A DNA stretch of 64,000 nucleotides from Rostratula benghalensis (taxonomy: Eukaryota > Chordata > Aves > Charadriiformes > Rostratulidae), in NCBI GenBank assembly GCA_013399305.1, contig VXAI01000114.1:2248586-2312585 (forward strand), given 5' to 3'. This document shows positions 47,301-61,200 of the stretch, in pieces; within the stretch, counting starts at the first letter, position 1; each line of letters starts with the position of its first letter. Made by a program: the position numbers and the translations under genes. The notes beneath the pieces were generated by a model. That model was given only the letters and a program-made list of their open reading frames with translations, searched no databases and had not been told where the DNA came from.

Positions 47301-50300
47301 GACTTTTAAAGATTTGAGGCTTTCAACTATACGTGAATCACCTTCTTGAAGACTGAAACTGTAATTGCAGATTGCTAACCATCATTCCATGGGTCACCAT
47401 ATACCTGTCCAGGCATTCACGAGCTCTGGCACTCAGTTCAAGAGTCAGACATTCCCGTGCAGATCCCGTGCTCACGTCCGAGAGCCCAGGGTGACAGCAA
47501 TGTTATTGCTGTTGGCAACCTACTGAATTTGAAAATTTCAGCTGGCAGAGTCTGCAAGCAACTGAGGTCAGGGAAAACAAATAAAGGTAGTAGTAGGAAT
47601 GTCATGTTCCATCTGCAGCCAGTTCCTTCTGCTCTGTAAGTTGGGGAGGGCATGGAGCCTTATCCATTCTCAGCTCCTCTTTGTATGAGGCTCTTCTTAT
47701 TTGCCTAAAGATGTATGAGGATTAGAGAGAGTGGGCAGGGGGATTCCATCCCCTAAGCACGTCATGCTCTTGCCAGGAGAGTCAAACAAACAGGGTCAGA
47801 GGTATCCCACAGGAGGCTCCCCTGGGCTGTCCCCAGGGAGGGCTTGGTGGCCCAGAGCTAGCAGAGGTGTGCTTGCAGTCTCTGGGAGCAGATGTGGCCA
47901 GCTGGGTGCCCATGCCCTGCAAAGGTGGGTCCCTCCTCTAAGCTAAGGCACATATTTATACAGTCCTACCAAAAAAGGCAGGGTGGAACCCTCTAATATA
48001 TACACATTAAGGAGACTAAATAAATAAACAGTAGGTTTTGATTTATTTTCTCTGCTACTTGTATACCTTAGTGTTGGCACAAGATAGATTTCATACACAA
48101 ATATTATCTCCAGACAGGTTCTTGTCCTGGTTGACTTAGGAATCATGTGCAGAAGAGAAAAACTTTGTAAATGTTCTTAAAGCAAAATTATGTTTATGCT
48201 GTTTACCACCAAATCTTGTAAAATCCTTGGCCTCCGTCAGCTGGGTAACATACAACAGGTAACAAAGCCAATCCCTGCCCTGACGGCTTTACAGTTTAAG
48301 ATGAGAGATAAGAATGGATACAGTCAGCCTGGGAAAGTACAGAAAATGTGATTAGTCAGCCTGAGACTCACTAAATGCCATACACCTAATGAGTATTGTC
48401 CAGCACATCTGTACCTCTGCCTGGGAGAGTGCAGGGCTTGGCGGGGCAAAGCCAGACGCAGCAGACAGCGTACACCCTCGGCACTGGGGAAAAGGTGGTG
48501 AGAGCCAGCAATGGAGAAATGATACATCTTAAAAATGTTCCAGTCATAGGAAGTTGTAAAGGACCTGGTAAGTTTCACTGTATGAACTGTACTCAGTTCA
48601 GGTGGAATATCTTTAACTATGGAATTGAAATAGTTGTGGGTAGCTTGTTAAGGAACGCTGCAGGGCTTACTGCTCCTTCTGTCCTTGAGCCCCAACCACT
48701 TGCCTGCTCCCACGTTACTGAGCAAAGTCTGGGGGAATTGCACTGGTTGTGAATGGCTGAAACATCTCCAGAAGCATGGCAGTGCTGGACTGTGTGCTCC
48801 GTCTTATTTCCTCCTCTTAACCAGTCTCACTAAGGTGAACTGAACCGAGGAGAACTGTACCTTTGCTTGTATTGTTTTTCCCTTGTTTTTACCAGGTTGA
48901 ACACTTGAAGCTTTAAAAAGGACTGAATGCCGTGCTTTCGAGGTGTGCACAGGGAAAGGACTCGTGATGTCCAGTGACCCATCCCTTCTTTAGAGAAGCT
49001 GCAGCCAGAGAGAGAGCTGTGGGAGAGGTGAGCTTTCTGGGCACCTCCAGCAGTACCAACCAGAGTGATGGTGAGAGAGCTGGAAAGCAGCTGAGAAGCA
49101 GCTTAAGGAGACGGGTGGAGGGAACAGGCCAACCAGAAAATTAATCTCTGAATTAATAAAAGCCTTCACGGTTTGAGGTTTGTGAAGCAATAAACGAGTT
49201 CAAATTTGCCAGTGACTGAAAAAGAAAAGCAGTTAGGTGTAAGGGAACTCTCTACTAGGGATAAAGATAGTCCATTAGAATATGCGATGAGTTGAAATTA
49301 TGATGAAGAACACAGAGGAATGTATGTATTGAAGCAAATCTTTTTACTGTTATTATGTATAGGGAATAAGAGCTTCTGTTTAATAGCACTACTAACCTCA
49401 TAATATTTCTCCTTTGAGTCATACGGTAGGCTTATCTTACCAATCAATGCTTAGTTCAAAGAAAAATAATGTAATTTTTTGGCTTCTCCTCATCACAGTC
49501 ACGTTTCTGGGTCTATATCCTGTCTGCTACTTCTACCTAGGTGTTTTGCCTCTACTTTTCTCTTTCTATCAATATCCAGGCAGAACGGTACCCACTTCAA
49601 TCTCCTTGCCTTCAAATTATTCTATTGAGGACACTGCTGCTAACTTTGCAAGGCTAAAAGGCAGTTATGAGCAAAAGTCAGCCTGAGGAAATACTTCAGC
49701 ATGATCTGAATGGAAATTGTGGGAGTTCTTCACCAATGTGCTATTAGATGACTAAAACACTCATGATTTCAATGTCACCAAGGGAATCTTTTCTGGTTTT
49801 AAAATGAAACAAAACATCCTGCTCAAAGGGAGAAGCGTGGGCAACAGTAAAGAATTATAGATAGGTGGCAAGATAGATATCGGGCAAGCTGATAGTAATG
49901 GGTAAATCAACAGTTTGGAAACAGGGGTAGTGAACTGGGAAAATTCAGTGAAAATATGTATGAAGCCAGTGATTTAGGTTGGATATTAGACAAAGAAAAT
50001 AACACTTCAGTGAAAAAAAAAAAAAAACCACAAAAACCCCCCAAAACCTGAAATTATTCAGTAAACGTTTCTGTTCTTTCTCTGGGCAATGGACAGAATG
50101 ATGTCCCCAGATTTAACAGAGGTATTTTTGTCCTCCACGTGTAACCAGAGTGAATGAAACCCACTGGTTAATAACCATCTTTAAAACTAGGGCTGGCAAA
50201 CTTGCATACAAAACTGTCTTTAAAATTGCCTGAGAAGCTCATCAAACCCTTAGATGGATTTCTCAGCAAATAATGCATCACTGAATTCCCAGGGGAGCAG

Positions 50301-51639
50301 GAAAAGTAATGGCTGAGTCACTACATAAAAAGCAGTAACTGATGTCTCCAGGGTAAGCAGGAAGGGAAGCTTGGCTCGGCTGACACCAGCCTTTGGCAGA
50401 AGCGGGAAGGAGGTCAATGAAGGATGCAGTCGACACAGAATTAAGCTGTGACAGTGCTAGAGTTAACACATTAACAGCAAGTAGAGGATTTTGTTGGATT
50501 TATTTTTATTTTTTTTTTTTGAGTAGTGGAAGGCGACCATTCTGATTTGGCTCAGAGCAGCTCAGTGTTGTGCTTGATCTGTGGGTGGCTGCTGAAAAGG
50601 GCAGTTTTGTTTCTCCTTTTCTTGTCCTCTCATTCCCATAAAATAGTGGTCACGTGCCTGCCTAATGAATCAGTTGAACTCATGGGGTCAACAGAAAATT
50701 CTGCCTTTTCTTTTCTTTTTATTACTGGCAGAGTTTCCTGCTGGTTCCCCGTGCTGGGCTGACTCAGTCTGGGACTCTGGGGTCACTGGGATGTGGAGAG
50801 CACTGCTGGGGCCATAGGATGCTCTGCCACATAGATGTATCCCCCTGTGCAGTCACTGCTGGGGTTGCAAGCGATGAAGGATAACAGTCAACAGCTCCCT
50901 TAATCTGCAAGGGAGAACTATTGGAAAGAATAATAGCACTGAGTGAAAATAAATATAGACCTTGTCGTGGTTTAGAGATGCCCAAATGGTTTAGTGCTCT
51001 TCAACTGAGGCATCTGAAAACTTAGCGTGTGATCTACCTGAGGATAAGTTCAGTGAATTCATACAGATGTCTTTTTTTTTTAGTCTTACAGTATTGATTA
51101 TCTTTATATGTTGGCTGGAAATAGTGAAGATGATTGGGATTTGGAGGGAGTCCCTCGGAGCATGGTGCTCTCTGGGGTTCTCATCTCTTACAGGGGTTTT
51201 CCATGAGCCCTTACTCCCCATCCCAGCGTAACACATGGAGTGGTGATGGACAGTGACAGTGACAGCTGCTTGCTCCCCTGGGTGCCGCAGTTGGGTGTTG
51301 AGCCCACAGTGGTGTGAAAGCTTGTGCTGGATGGGATCGGTTCCTCCAACAGAGGCTTCAGGCCCTGGCCAGGTACCCCCTGCAGTGCCCCTCCCCAGGA
51401 CAGGGGTGACTTGAGGAGTTGGCCCCAACCCCTGTGACTTTCAGGGTAGTGTCCAGCCCCCTGTGCCTGCAGGACACCCTGCAGCCACCACTTGTGACCA
51501 GGGACCCCCCTGAGCTCCTGCCTTGGAGTGAGGCCCAACCCCATACACACCTGGCCCCGGGCCTGCTCCTGCAGGGCCCCCGCTCTGCCCAGACCACCTC
51601 CCCGAGACCCCTGTCCTGCCCCACAGAGCCCCATCCAGC

Positions 51640-51850
51640 CATGTGTCCCCCCAGCCATGTCCCCCATAACCACACCTACCCCCAGCCATGGCCCCCATAA
51701 CCACACCTACCCCCAGCCATGTGTCCCCCCCAGCTGTGCCCCCCCCAGCCATGTGCCCCCTCAGGTCTGTCATCACCCCCCATGCCTACCCCCTGCCACG
51801 TCTCCCCCACCGATGTCCCCCAGAGCTGTACCCCTTCCCCATGTCCCCAG
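51640..51850. repeat. C-rich minisatellite abutting assembly gap
   Basis: Degenerate units around CCCCAGCCATGT and CCCCCATAACCACACCTACC repeat, with a clear 31-bp unit duplicated at about 51652-51713. The complementary strand is rich in G runs. The array runs directly into the gap at 51851, so its true length is unknown. Confidence 0.85.
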
Positions 51851-52262
51851 NNNNNNNNNNNNNNNNNNNNNNNNNNNNNNNNNNNNNNNNNNNNNNNNNN
51901 NNNNNNNNNNNNNNNNNNNNNNNNNNNNNNNNNNNNNNNNNNNNNNNNNNNNNNNNNNNNNNNNNNNNNNNNNNNNNNNNNNNNNNNNNNNNNNNNNNNN
52001 NNNNNNNNNNNNNNNNNNNNNNNNNNNNNNNNNNNNNNNNNNNNNNNNNNNNNNNNNNNNNNNNNNNNNNNNNNNNNNNNNNNNNNNNNNNNNNNNNNNN
52101 NNNNNNNNNNNNNNNNNNNNNNNNNNNNNNNNNNNNNNNNNNNNNNNNNNNNNNNNNNNNNNNNNNNNNNNNNNNNNNNNNNNNNNNNNNNNNNNNNNNN
52201 NNNNNNNNNNNNNNNNNNNNNNNNNNNNNNNNNNNNNNNNNNNNNNNNNNNNNNNNNNNNNN
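51851..52262. other. assembly gap (412 N)
   Basis: A run of N separates a C-rich minisatellite from a CpG island. It probably hides the core promoter of the next gene to the right. Confidence 0.99.
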
Positions 52263-52720
52263 GCCGAGCCGGGCCGGGCCTCCAGCGGCGCCCTCAGGCT
52301 CGGTGCGATTGCCCGCAGTGTCCTTCAGCCGTGCCAGCCTCTTCTTCCCCCGCGGGGCGGTGCGGCTCGGGCGCGGGGGTCGTGGCGGGACCGCTGCTGC
52401 GAGCGGCGGCCCCTCGACCTCCCCGGAGCCGGTTCCACCGTCCGGGGGAGGCACCGGCTTGCGGCCGTGAGCGTGTGCGCGCAGCCTGCGCGGCTGCCGG
52501 GGTCCGCCGGTCCCCGGACACGTGCAGCGCCGTCCAGCTGGCCCGGGGGTCCCCGCGGCGCTCGTCCGCCCCCCGGGGCTCTCGGTGGCAGCTTCAGCGG
52601 CTCGGGCCGAAATCCCCCCCAGCGCTTCCTCTGCCCGCCTTTCGGTTCTGCTTGGCGCACACCGGCGCCTCGAGCGTTTGGGTGCTTGGGCACACGTCAC
52701 CTGACGTGGTGGCGCCGGGG
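52263..52720 (+). promoter_or_regulatory. ATP13A3: CpG island, probable ATP13A3 promoter and noncoding first exon
   Basis: A GC-rich, CpG-dense segment starts at the gap edge and fades into AT-rich DNA. In human the gene next to TMEM44 on this side is ATP13A3, a P5B-type transporting ATPase transcribed in the same direction. A possible donor for an untranslated first exon is GCGGCC|GTGAGC near 52467. The gene assignment rests on synteny; no coding sequence of it is visible. Confidence 0.55.
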
Positions 52721-55700
52721 GTCGGAGGGAAGTGGTGTTGGTGCGGGTGTGGGACGGAGGGAAACTGTCCCAGCAGAGCCGGAGACCGGGGCTCGCTGCG
52801 CCTCACCCATTTTCCGAGCAGATGAGTCAGTGCCTGGGGCTGCTGTTGACAAAAGGTTGCAGAGCCCTCCTCGGCCCTCAGCTGTGTGCGGAGATGGTGA
52901 CCCCGCACCTCTGACAGCGGCTCCCTCCTCCCGAAGCGGGGCTTGTTTGTGCTTGCGCAGGGATAAGCCACTACTGAGTGAATTAAGCACGGAGAATTGT
53001 AACAGGGCTGGTTTATTAAAAACTGCGTTGATACTTAAGGTAAAGAGGAAGAACTCGAGTATCTGCAGCGTCGTTTCTAAAAGCTCACAGCTTGCTGGCT
53101 GGGATCTGTGTGTCCCTGCAGGTGCTGCGGTTGGAGGAGGCTTTTGGAGCCCTGTAAGAAGCTGGTGTTTCCTCAGCTGAGACAGTGTAGTCCCCAGGGA
53201 TGGGAGATGGTTGACTCCAAACTGTTCTGACACGAGCACTGATAGTTGTCTGTCCCCACCAACAATTTCCTCTTCATCTGGGCTTGCTGAGAATTTTGTT
53301 CTAGCTTTAGAACTTATTAACGTGTTTTCTTTGCTGCGTGCACTCACTAGAACTGTATAGTATTTTCTTAGCTAAGGTAATTAAGCTTGTTTCATTTTCA
53401 TTTAGCCTATTCATTCCTCTGACCTTTTTTTTTTTTTTTTTTTCTTTGGTGACTCAGCCGTTGTATGTATGAGATTTGTCCACACACTGGCTCTTCAGAC
53501 AGGTTAGCTACGTTTTTCTGCCATCACTTCCACCATATCTGAAAGAGTTGTTTCTTTTACCTTTTGTTAGTAATAAAACTGGCTTTTGTACGACACTTAT
53601 CTCCTGTAGAATACTGATTTTCTTGACCCTGTGGAGAAACAGCTTTTCTTGGCATTGTGCAAATATACTCTATGGTATGAGTCAGGCCCTCATAAACTTA
53701 ATGTCCATGTACCAGTGTCATTGGTGACAACAACAGATCTTGACTGCATTTGCTGAGGAAATGTTTGTCTTGGTACATAGGGTGACAGTAGAGGCCACAT
53801 ACTGCTGGTTTTGTCAGCTGCTTTTTCATAATGGCTAATTACAAATACAACTTGACAAAGTTGAAAGGTGTGCTATGGAAACTGCACTGTGAAATTGACT
53901 TGGAAATTGACCTAACTCTCCTGACTTCTAAGAAGCCTATTGCTGTAGTGGCTTGATGAACTAAAAATGATGTATGTTGTTGGTGCAGTCCTCTGTGAGG
54001 AAGAACACTGCCTTCTGGAAGTGTTCAGTGTGAGCACCTAGGTCAGCTAGGCAAGACTGATATGCTCTGAAGAACTCAGCTTTTAAAGTGCTTTGGAAAA
54101 TGGCTAAGAGAGGTCTTGGTAACTCTGGTTTAGACCAGAGCAGTTCTGCAGACTCTTCCTCCAGTGGAGCCCCTGGGCAGCAGCTGCTGCCTTCCTCAAC
54201 ATCTCCCTGAGCAGTGATGCTCTTTTAGGTGCTCCTTTTGGTCTCTTCCAGTGGTGCTGTCTAGTGCTGTCTAGACTTCAGGAGTATGCTTTCAACCCTT
54301 TTTTTTTTTTTTTTTTTTTGTTGTTGTCTTCTAGAATCATAAGTCTGTTCCTTTTTTTTTTTTTTTTTTTTTAAATTTGTTTCTTCTCTAGGAAGGGTGT
54401 GATGGATTGGGTGGGCACTAACTCATACCTAACCTGCAGAGAGAGAGATGAAAGGTCCTAGTTGCCTGGTCAGGCAACATGTGATTCCTGGCAGGGGAGT
54501 GTGGGGGCTGTGTAACAGAGAGGGAAGTTGCATCATGACAGCTGAGTATGATTGAGAAACTTTGTGATTCAGTCCTCTTCTGATTGTGTGCCATGTGACA
54601 GGCATGGTGCATTGGACAAGCTGTGGTCCTAATAAATTATTTAAAAAAAAATTAAAAAAGCTGTGTTGAAGTGGAGCCCTCAGATTAATGTTTCTCATTT
54701 TCCTTGAGGAGGTTGTATTCTCACTGTCTTCTGTATGGAGTATAAATCAGTCAATAACATGCAGATTTTCAGTGGTATGGGGATAAATTCTGTTTATTCT
54801 GTGGGAGTACAATATATTTTTATTGTTAAAGCCAGGTCTAAATGTGTTGCCCAGGTCATAGAAGAAACCTGTACTAGAACTGGGGGCAGACATGGAAAGG
54901 CTAGGTTTTCATCAAGGATCTTAACCATTACACCTTTGTTCCTTTCTTGAGGAACCTTCAGATACTGTTTTCTTTGCTTCTTTAAAACTCCAACAGTGGA
55001 TTACTCTGGCTTAGCTTGTCCAAGGTCTGTTGTAGGAATTGTTAATTTTGGTGTGAAAAATGTCTGAGTGGGACCAGGTGGAACCTGGTGGTAATTGTTG
55101 TGAAGAGGTTGCATTCCTCTAATACCTTGTGAAACAAAGTCCTTTAGTTAATTCTTCTAAAGCTCTTGGTTTTGGAAATTTCCTTAGGTTTCATTTTCTT
55201 AATGCCCAAACAGGATCAGTGTAATGAAAAAATGGATGCTTCTCCAGTGTGCATTTAGACTCATCTTTTGAATGGCTCAGCGACTTGCACTGGAGAACTG
55301 AGTGTGTATCTAAGTGTATGCTTTTTTGGGCAGGGCTTACTGGTCTCCACAGCATAGTATCCAGTATGGCCCCACCTGCTTTGGGTCAGTACGCATGGTA
55401 TTGTGCAAATTAGTAGGTTTTGTGTTCTTTCAGTGGTGAAAAAACCCCTAACATTCCAACTAGTGCTTTGGTCTGTTTTTGTTTAGTGTGGGAGAGTTTA
55501 TACGTAACCAAATCCTAGTTAAAAATCCTAATTTCCCAATTAGACATTAAAAAAAAAATATTAAGTAACAGTAATGCTAAAATGTGTGCCTTTTACTGTT
55601 ACACAATGAGCTAAAAATAGTTTTCATTCATAAAAAAAAGCTACTTCCTTTGTTAAATAATCTGCTTAGCAGAGAACAAAAGTTCAGTTTGTAGTAAACT

Positions 55701-56920
55701 CTAGTTGTATTGTAACCTCAAATTTGACACCTTTATTCCTGATTGAAATAAATTTTAATATTTGGTAGCTGAAAGGCAGATTTAAATAAAAAATAATTCT
55801 CAGTTACTGTTCAAGAGTTAAGGATGTGGTTTGCACCAAATTTTGAGTGCTGTGTGTTACTACTCCTTTTCTGAAATACATTACTTCAGCACCGTGTGCC
55901 TGGAGCTCTGTGCACAGGCTGGGACTGGGAAAAGTCTGTGGCCAAGGGGTCTAGTTCTGTGCCTTGAAGTGGTGCAATGTCCATGATGTTTGTAATCCTA
56001 TCAGTCCTACCAGAATTAGCTGCATTTTGTATTCTATTCATTCTGTATTTTTCCTTTGAAAGAATTTAGCTGCTTCTTTTTTTTTTTTTTTGTGGTTCTG
56101 GTTTATTAGAATCGTGGCATTGCATTGCTCATCTTAAAGCAGGTCTTTGGAAGAGGACCAGGTACTGGAAATGGTAGCAAGTCCATTACTTCTTAAATTG
56201 GATTGAGATTTTTATGTGGTATTTAAGACCAAAAGACCATCCTGCAAAATCAGAATGCCTTACTCTTTCTTTCTTGACCTTTATGAAAGTTATGTGATGG
56301 CGACATTTTCAGTTTAGAGGGTACATACAGCAACAAAAATGGCAACTCCTTAAGGTTTTATTCTAGCTAGAGGATGTCATAATGGAAGGTGCTAAAATGG
56401 CAGTGGCTATGAAATCAGAGCTTGTGATCCTTATAAAAGGTAAGGGACAGAACAGCAAAATGGGGATGCTTTTGAGAAATGGATAAAGTAGTACATCCAA
56501 CTTCTATTCCAAATTTTTTATTGACTTTGAATGCAGGAAAAGGTATGTAGGGGTTGAAAATCACATTTTGAAGAACATGTGTGAAAGAATAGTGGAGGCA
56601 GATACTGGAAAGGGCAAAGTACAAATGGAATTGCAACTACTAGGAAGCATAAAAGCTTGCAAGGTTCCTGTAGAAGTAGGTTAATAGTCGGGGGAAGATT
56701 GGGAAATGTCTCACTTGATTCAGTGCAGAACCTGCATATCTGCAGAAGATTTAAAACACTCAGTTCCTGTTTTGCTTGCATTCTGTAACATGGTGTCATG
56801 CAGGTGCTTAATCTTAATACTTGCGATAAGGTAGTATTTTACACTAGAGTGTACTTCCACTAGATGTTCCTGTGTCACTGGCCCTGATAAGCTTCACTCT
56901 GCTATTAGAATAGCTCAAAA
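52721..56920. other. AT-rich DNA, probable ATP13A3 intron 1
   Basis: No coding exon was found. Long poly(T) runs occur at about 53428-53444, 54299-54319 and 54352-54372. The composition and lack of coding potential fit a long first intron. Confidence 0.45.
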
Positions 56921-56929
56921 CTACAAAAT

Positions 56930-58235
56930 TATTGTCTAGAAATACTCAGAAGTACTAGAAGACTGGCAAAGGACGAGTTCTCAGGGAGTTATAACAGAGG
57001 AGGGTTGAGGGAGAGGAGTTGAAGTCTGACAGTTCACTTCATCTCATTTTTTCCATCCGTTGAGATTAATAAGCAAACAGTTTGTTTTCAAGTGCCTGGA
57101 AGATAACTATGAGAAGAATAACAGCATGAACTGATTTGAGGAAAAAATAATTGTGTCCAAAGTTTAATACCTTTTTACTGCAGAGCAGAATGCTTTGTGT
57201 CTGTGGTAGAGGCAGTGGAGGTCTTGTCTCCTGATTTATTAATTTTATAAAGTTTTCTACGTTTTAATGGCCTCATAAGTAAATGGAGACATGATCTGGG
57301 GAAAAGTAGTCTAGGAAACATGCAAAATTGGGTAGATGATCCTATTCAGACAACAGTAATTAATGATTCAGTGTTGAGATAAAAGGTTACGTTGGAGGGT
57401 TCTGTTCTGGGTATGGTTGCCTTTAATGAAAGCATCAGTCAACTGGCTGATTAAATGTGCTTATTAAATTCTCAGGGACTATGTGTTGGAGGATATCATG
57501 AGAGTTCAGAATGACTGGAAAAATGGATGGACATTCAGTAGGGACAGATGCAGAGTACTGCACTTAGGCAGAGATGATCAGCTGTGCAAATGCAGGGTGA
57601 GGAATAACTGGTTAGGTACTAGGAAAAGGACCTGGGGGTGTACTGGATCACAAGTTAAACATGAGTCAGTGTCATGCAGTTGGCAGAAAAGGCAAATATC
57701 TTACTGGGATGTTTAAACGGGAGTATTGTCTGTGTGATGTAAAGTTTAAATCCATCGGCTTTATCTGCTGTCAGTATACTTTCAATGTGCAGGCAGCATC
57801 TGGTTTGGCTGCCAAAATCCGAGAAGAATTTGGACCACTTGAAAGGAGTTCAGAGGAGAGAAATGCAAATGATCAGAGTTTGAGGAAACAACCTTATAAA
57901 GATGGAAGAAAATCCAAGTTATTTTGGCAAGAGATGAGGAGGTTAAGGGGAATGTAAGATATTTCAAGTATTTAAAAGACTTGTAAGAAATAAATGCTAT
58001 TTTCAGTTACCATAATGGACAGGTTGAGATGGTCTTAAGTTTCATCAAGGAAAACACCAATTAAGCTTTTAACTTCCTCCCAGTAAAAATGGTACTTCAG
58101 TAAGTCTTTTATTCTTCAAATTCTTGTGCTGAGGAAGACGAGAGTATTTCGTTTAGGTTGAGGAAGAGGCTGGATGCTCTGTTGGTGTCCCTTTCATCCC
58201 ATTTTACAGGATTCTAGTGTTAGGTTGTGTCAGGT
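56930..58235 (+). mobile_element. degenerate CR1/L3-family LINE, reverse-transcriptase region
   Basis: In order, broken segments resemble a CR1-type LINE. CTAGAAGACTGGCAAAGGA is followed by GAGCAGAATGCTTTGTGTCT, then ACAGTAATTAATGATTCAG with GGTTCTGTTCTGGGTA. Next comes a frame with FSRDRCRVLHLGRDD and then GGCTGGATGCTCTGTTGG. The protein motif CRVLHLGR is characteristic of CR1-type RT. Many stops and indels show it is old. The boundaries are approximate. Confidence 0.62.
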
Positions 58236-61200
58236 TTGAGCCGAGGAGGAAGAAATGCAGAGGATTCCTTTTGTCCACTGCATGGTCATGTCACGTGAGT
58301 TTAGACCTTGTGCAGGTTCACATCACTGGACTGTGGTGCTTGTATCACTTTGGGAACAGAGTTCTGGATGTTACTCTGGGATGCTGCCTCTTGCAGGTGG
58401 ATCAACTTTTATTGTGCTGTGGGGACGTTCTAAACCTCCGTGGTGGAGGTACTGCAGGACAGCAAGGGGGGTGTGTGTGAAGCACACACAGCTGAGCACG
58501 GAGGAGTTCTCCATCATTTCAGTAGCTTTAGTATTTAGACTCAGTTGGTAATCCTGATGCTTCTGATCCATACTTAGAAAGGTCCACCTTTGGCTTTGAA
58601 GATCTTTTTGAAGGGCACATACTTGAGTGTATTCACAAGCACAGGGAGTCTGAGTGAGGACAGACAGATTTCCAAGTGGCAAGTCCAGCTGCCAGTATAG
58701 CTGTGCTATTTTATGTATCAGTGTTTTCATGCACTCCTAGAATTGCTTTGTTTGTCTGCAGTAGACTGCATGATAACACAAAGGATCCAACCATTCCTTC
58801 TGTATCAGTGATTGGTTTGTAAGATAACTGGAATGTGTGGAAACTTTTAAATTAACCCTGTGCATTTTGCTGTCATACCATGTCTCCAAATCAGTGACAA
58901 AAAGTACAGTAACCTTTGTGAACTCTGGCCTTCAGATCTGCCACAGCACTTAACGTCAACAAAAGCAAGAGCTTATCTTGAGGAGGACACGTTTAATGCA
59001 GTAGTAGATAGTAGAAGCTGAAAGTTCAGTGATGTAGATAAGGGTTGACCTCAGCTATGGAGATTCTACGATGTGTTGGCAGTTATGCTGTGTTACCTGC
59101 CTGACTTTACCTTCACCCCATAATAGTATTTATTGAACTGGATAACTCTTGAGTACAGATGAATTTCCTGAAAAATCCCGTTACTGTTGAATTGCTTGAG
59201 AACTTTTTCTCTGAGCAGAAGGGTAATTTTTCTTACCTCTATTTCTCAAACAGAGGAACTATTTTTATTTTAGAGGAGTTAGAAGAATCTTAATATATCT
59301 GCCATAGTCACTAAATTGTGAAGGCTTGATCCAAAGCCCAGTGAATTCAAAGGGTTGTTCCATTGGCTTGAGCAGTCTTTGGCTGAGGGTGCTGCTGTCT
59401 GAAACCAGTGCTTCTGTTGCTATAGTAGTACTCCAGATCTGACAAGCCAGCAAAAAGTTCTTTTCAGACCAACTGGTATTTCAAACAGCAACATAAAAGG
59501 GCTGTCAAATGTGCAGTCTTGCAGAGTGCATTCTTTGGATTAACCCTATCTTCAATTGGTCCATTTGGTGAGGACCACAAAGAAGTTAAGTGGCATTTCA
59601 AGAAAGGGTCTTGACATTAGTCTCCTGCATCATAGCCGTGCTTTATTGCTAGAGGGAATCTGCTGAGCCTCAGTACTGGCAATACTGAAGACCTGTGGTG
59701 TGAAATGGAGTAATGGTTTTGATGCCAGTTGGGACAGCCAGGCTTTCAATGCCAACAGTGTATGGATGAAACACAGCTTCTGCCTCTTGGTCATTCTGTA
59801 CAAGTGTCCTGCTGGGACAGTTATCTAGTGCTTGTTGTGTCTGGAGCAGAGGCAGAGCTTCTGTCCAAGCGAACAGAAAAGCTTGGAGAAACCCTGTTGT
59901 GCCATCTCTGCTGGTTGAAAGTGTACTTGGGCTCCTGACTTCCTAAGTTTCATTAGCTCGTCTACACATTATTACTTTTGAGTTTGAAATATAAATTATG
60001 TTTTCTTATGACCATGCATTTTCCAGCAGAAACAGCATTACTATAGGAATAAACAGGCAAAAACGTGGGAACACGTGTTATGTTTCACCACACAAATTGT
60101 ATGCCTTTTGTAGGGGGAGAGCACACAGAGAAATAACTTAGTCTTGTCAGCTTGACAGAGTCCTTACTCTGCATGCAGATGTAGATATCCTCATAGCTCT
60201 CTTCCCTGTGCCACCCTTTCCTTTACCCAGCAACACACCTTCCCCAGAGGGACAGCTTTTAGTGAGACTGTTGACATAATTGCATCCTGAGCTTGCGTTA
60301 TGAAGGATTTTTTTTGTGCCTGGAGCGGGTACTGGTGTGTTAGTAGTTACTTGTAACACCGGTTCTTACCCTGTGTTTCCTTCAGTAGTGATTAGCCAAT
60401 GTCTTTAATCACTGCTGTCTCTTTGCTGGACGTTGCTGGTCTGCATATCTTCCACTGGTGGAATGGGTCATAGGAGGGGTTTGCTCCTGTTTCATTGCAA
60501 GTAATTTGGATTTGTCTAGTCTGCATCTTGCATGTGGAATAAATGCAGAGTGCCTCCACTTCTACTTGCTGTTATCCTCTTATGGCATAAATGTCCAGGA
60601 GGCAATATAATATTAAATGCCATGTTTCATTGTGCAGCTGAAGTTGGGTAACACTTGTTTTATGTAACTTTGGTAGGTTTGGTAGGATAACTTACATAGA
60701 CCTGTAGTCAGACAGTAATTGTGCTGCTTGATTGGCTATTATGAACAGAACCTGTATCATGTTGAGAATATTTTGATGTCCACCCTGAGAAAATGCTTTC
60801 TGTTGACTTTTTGCTAAATTGAAGTAGTTTCACCTTCTGTAAAGCTCATTTTCCTCGGAGTCTAATTTTTGTTATTGCAGATATTTAATTATACCTCGGC
60901 AGCTGAGTTCATGGGGCAGTATTTTGTGGCGAGTCATCTGCTCACTGCTCACTCCTGTCTTATTTTGCTATAGTCCTGAAGTTTCATATCTATGCTTTCC
61001 TCAGTCAGGGAATATCCTTATTCCTTGGATGGTAGTTTTGATTTTAGCTAAGTTAATATTTCTTAATTTTGAAAGTCTGTTAGTGTATCTGTTAAATACA
61101 GCAATGAAAAATGGGCTTGATAGCTGTAACATCAGCTTGTAAGATAGTAAAAATACAGTAACTTGTGTTTGATTCCCTTCTTAATGTTCCATAGAAATAA

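Larger units (their letters stand above)
38460..51640. other. intergenic DNA, no gene seen
   Basis: About 13 kb between TMEM44 and the predicted ATP13A3 promoter. It includes short tandem duplications, a poly(T) run at 45435-45455 and a poly(A) run near 50010. No supported exon, RNA gene or clear transposon was recognised. An antisense noncoding transcript is possible but nothing in the sequence demonstrates one. Confidence 0.5.

Noticed and set aside
51528..53180. Long plus-strand open frame across the second gap
   Set aside because: It exists only because the run of N contains no stop codons. The flanks are minisatellite and CpG-island DNA.
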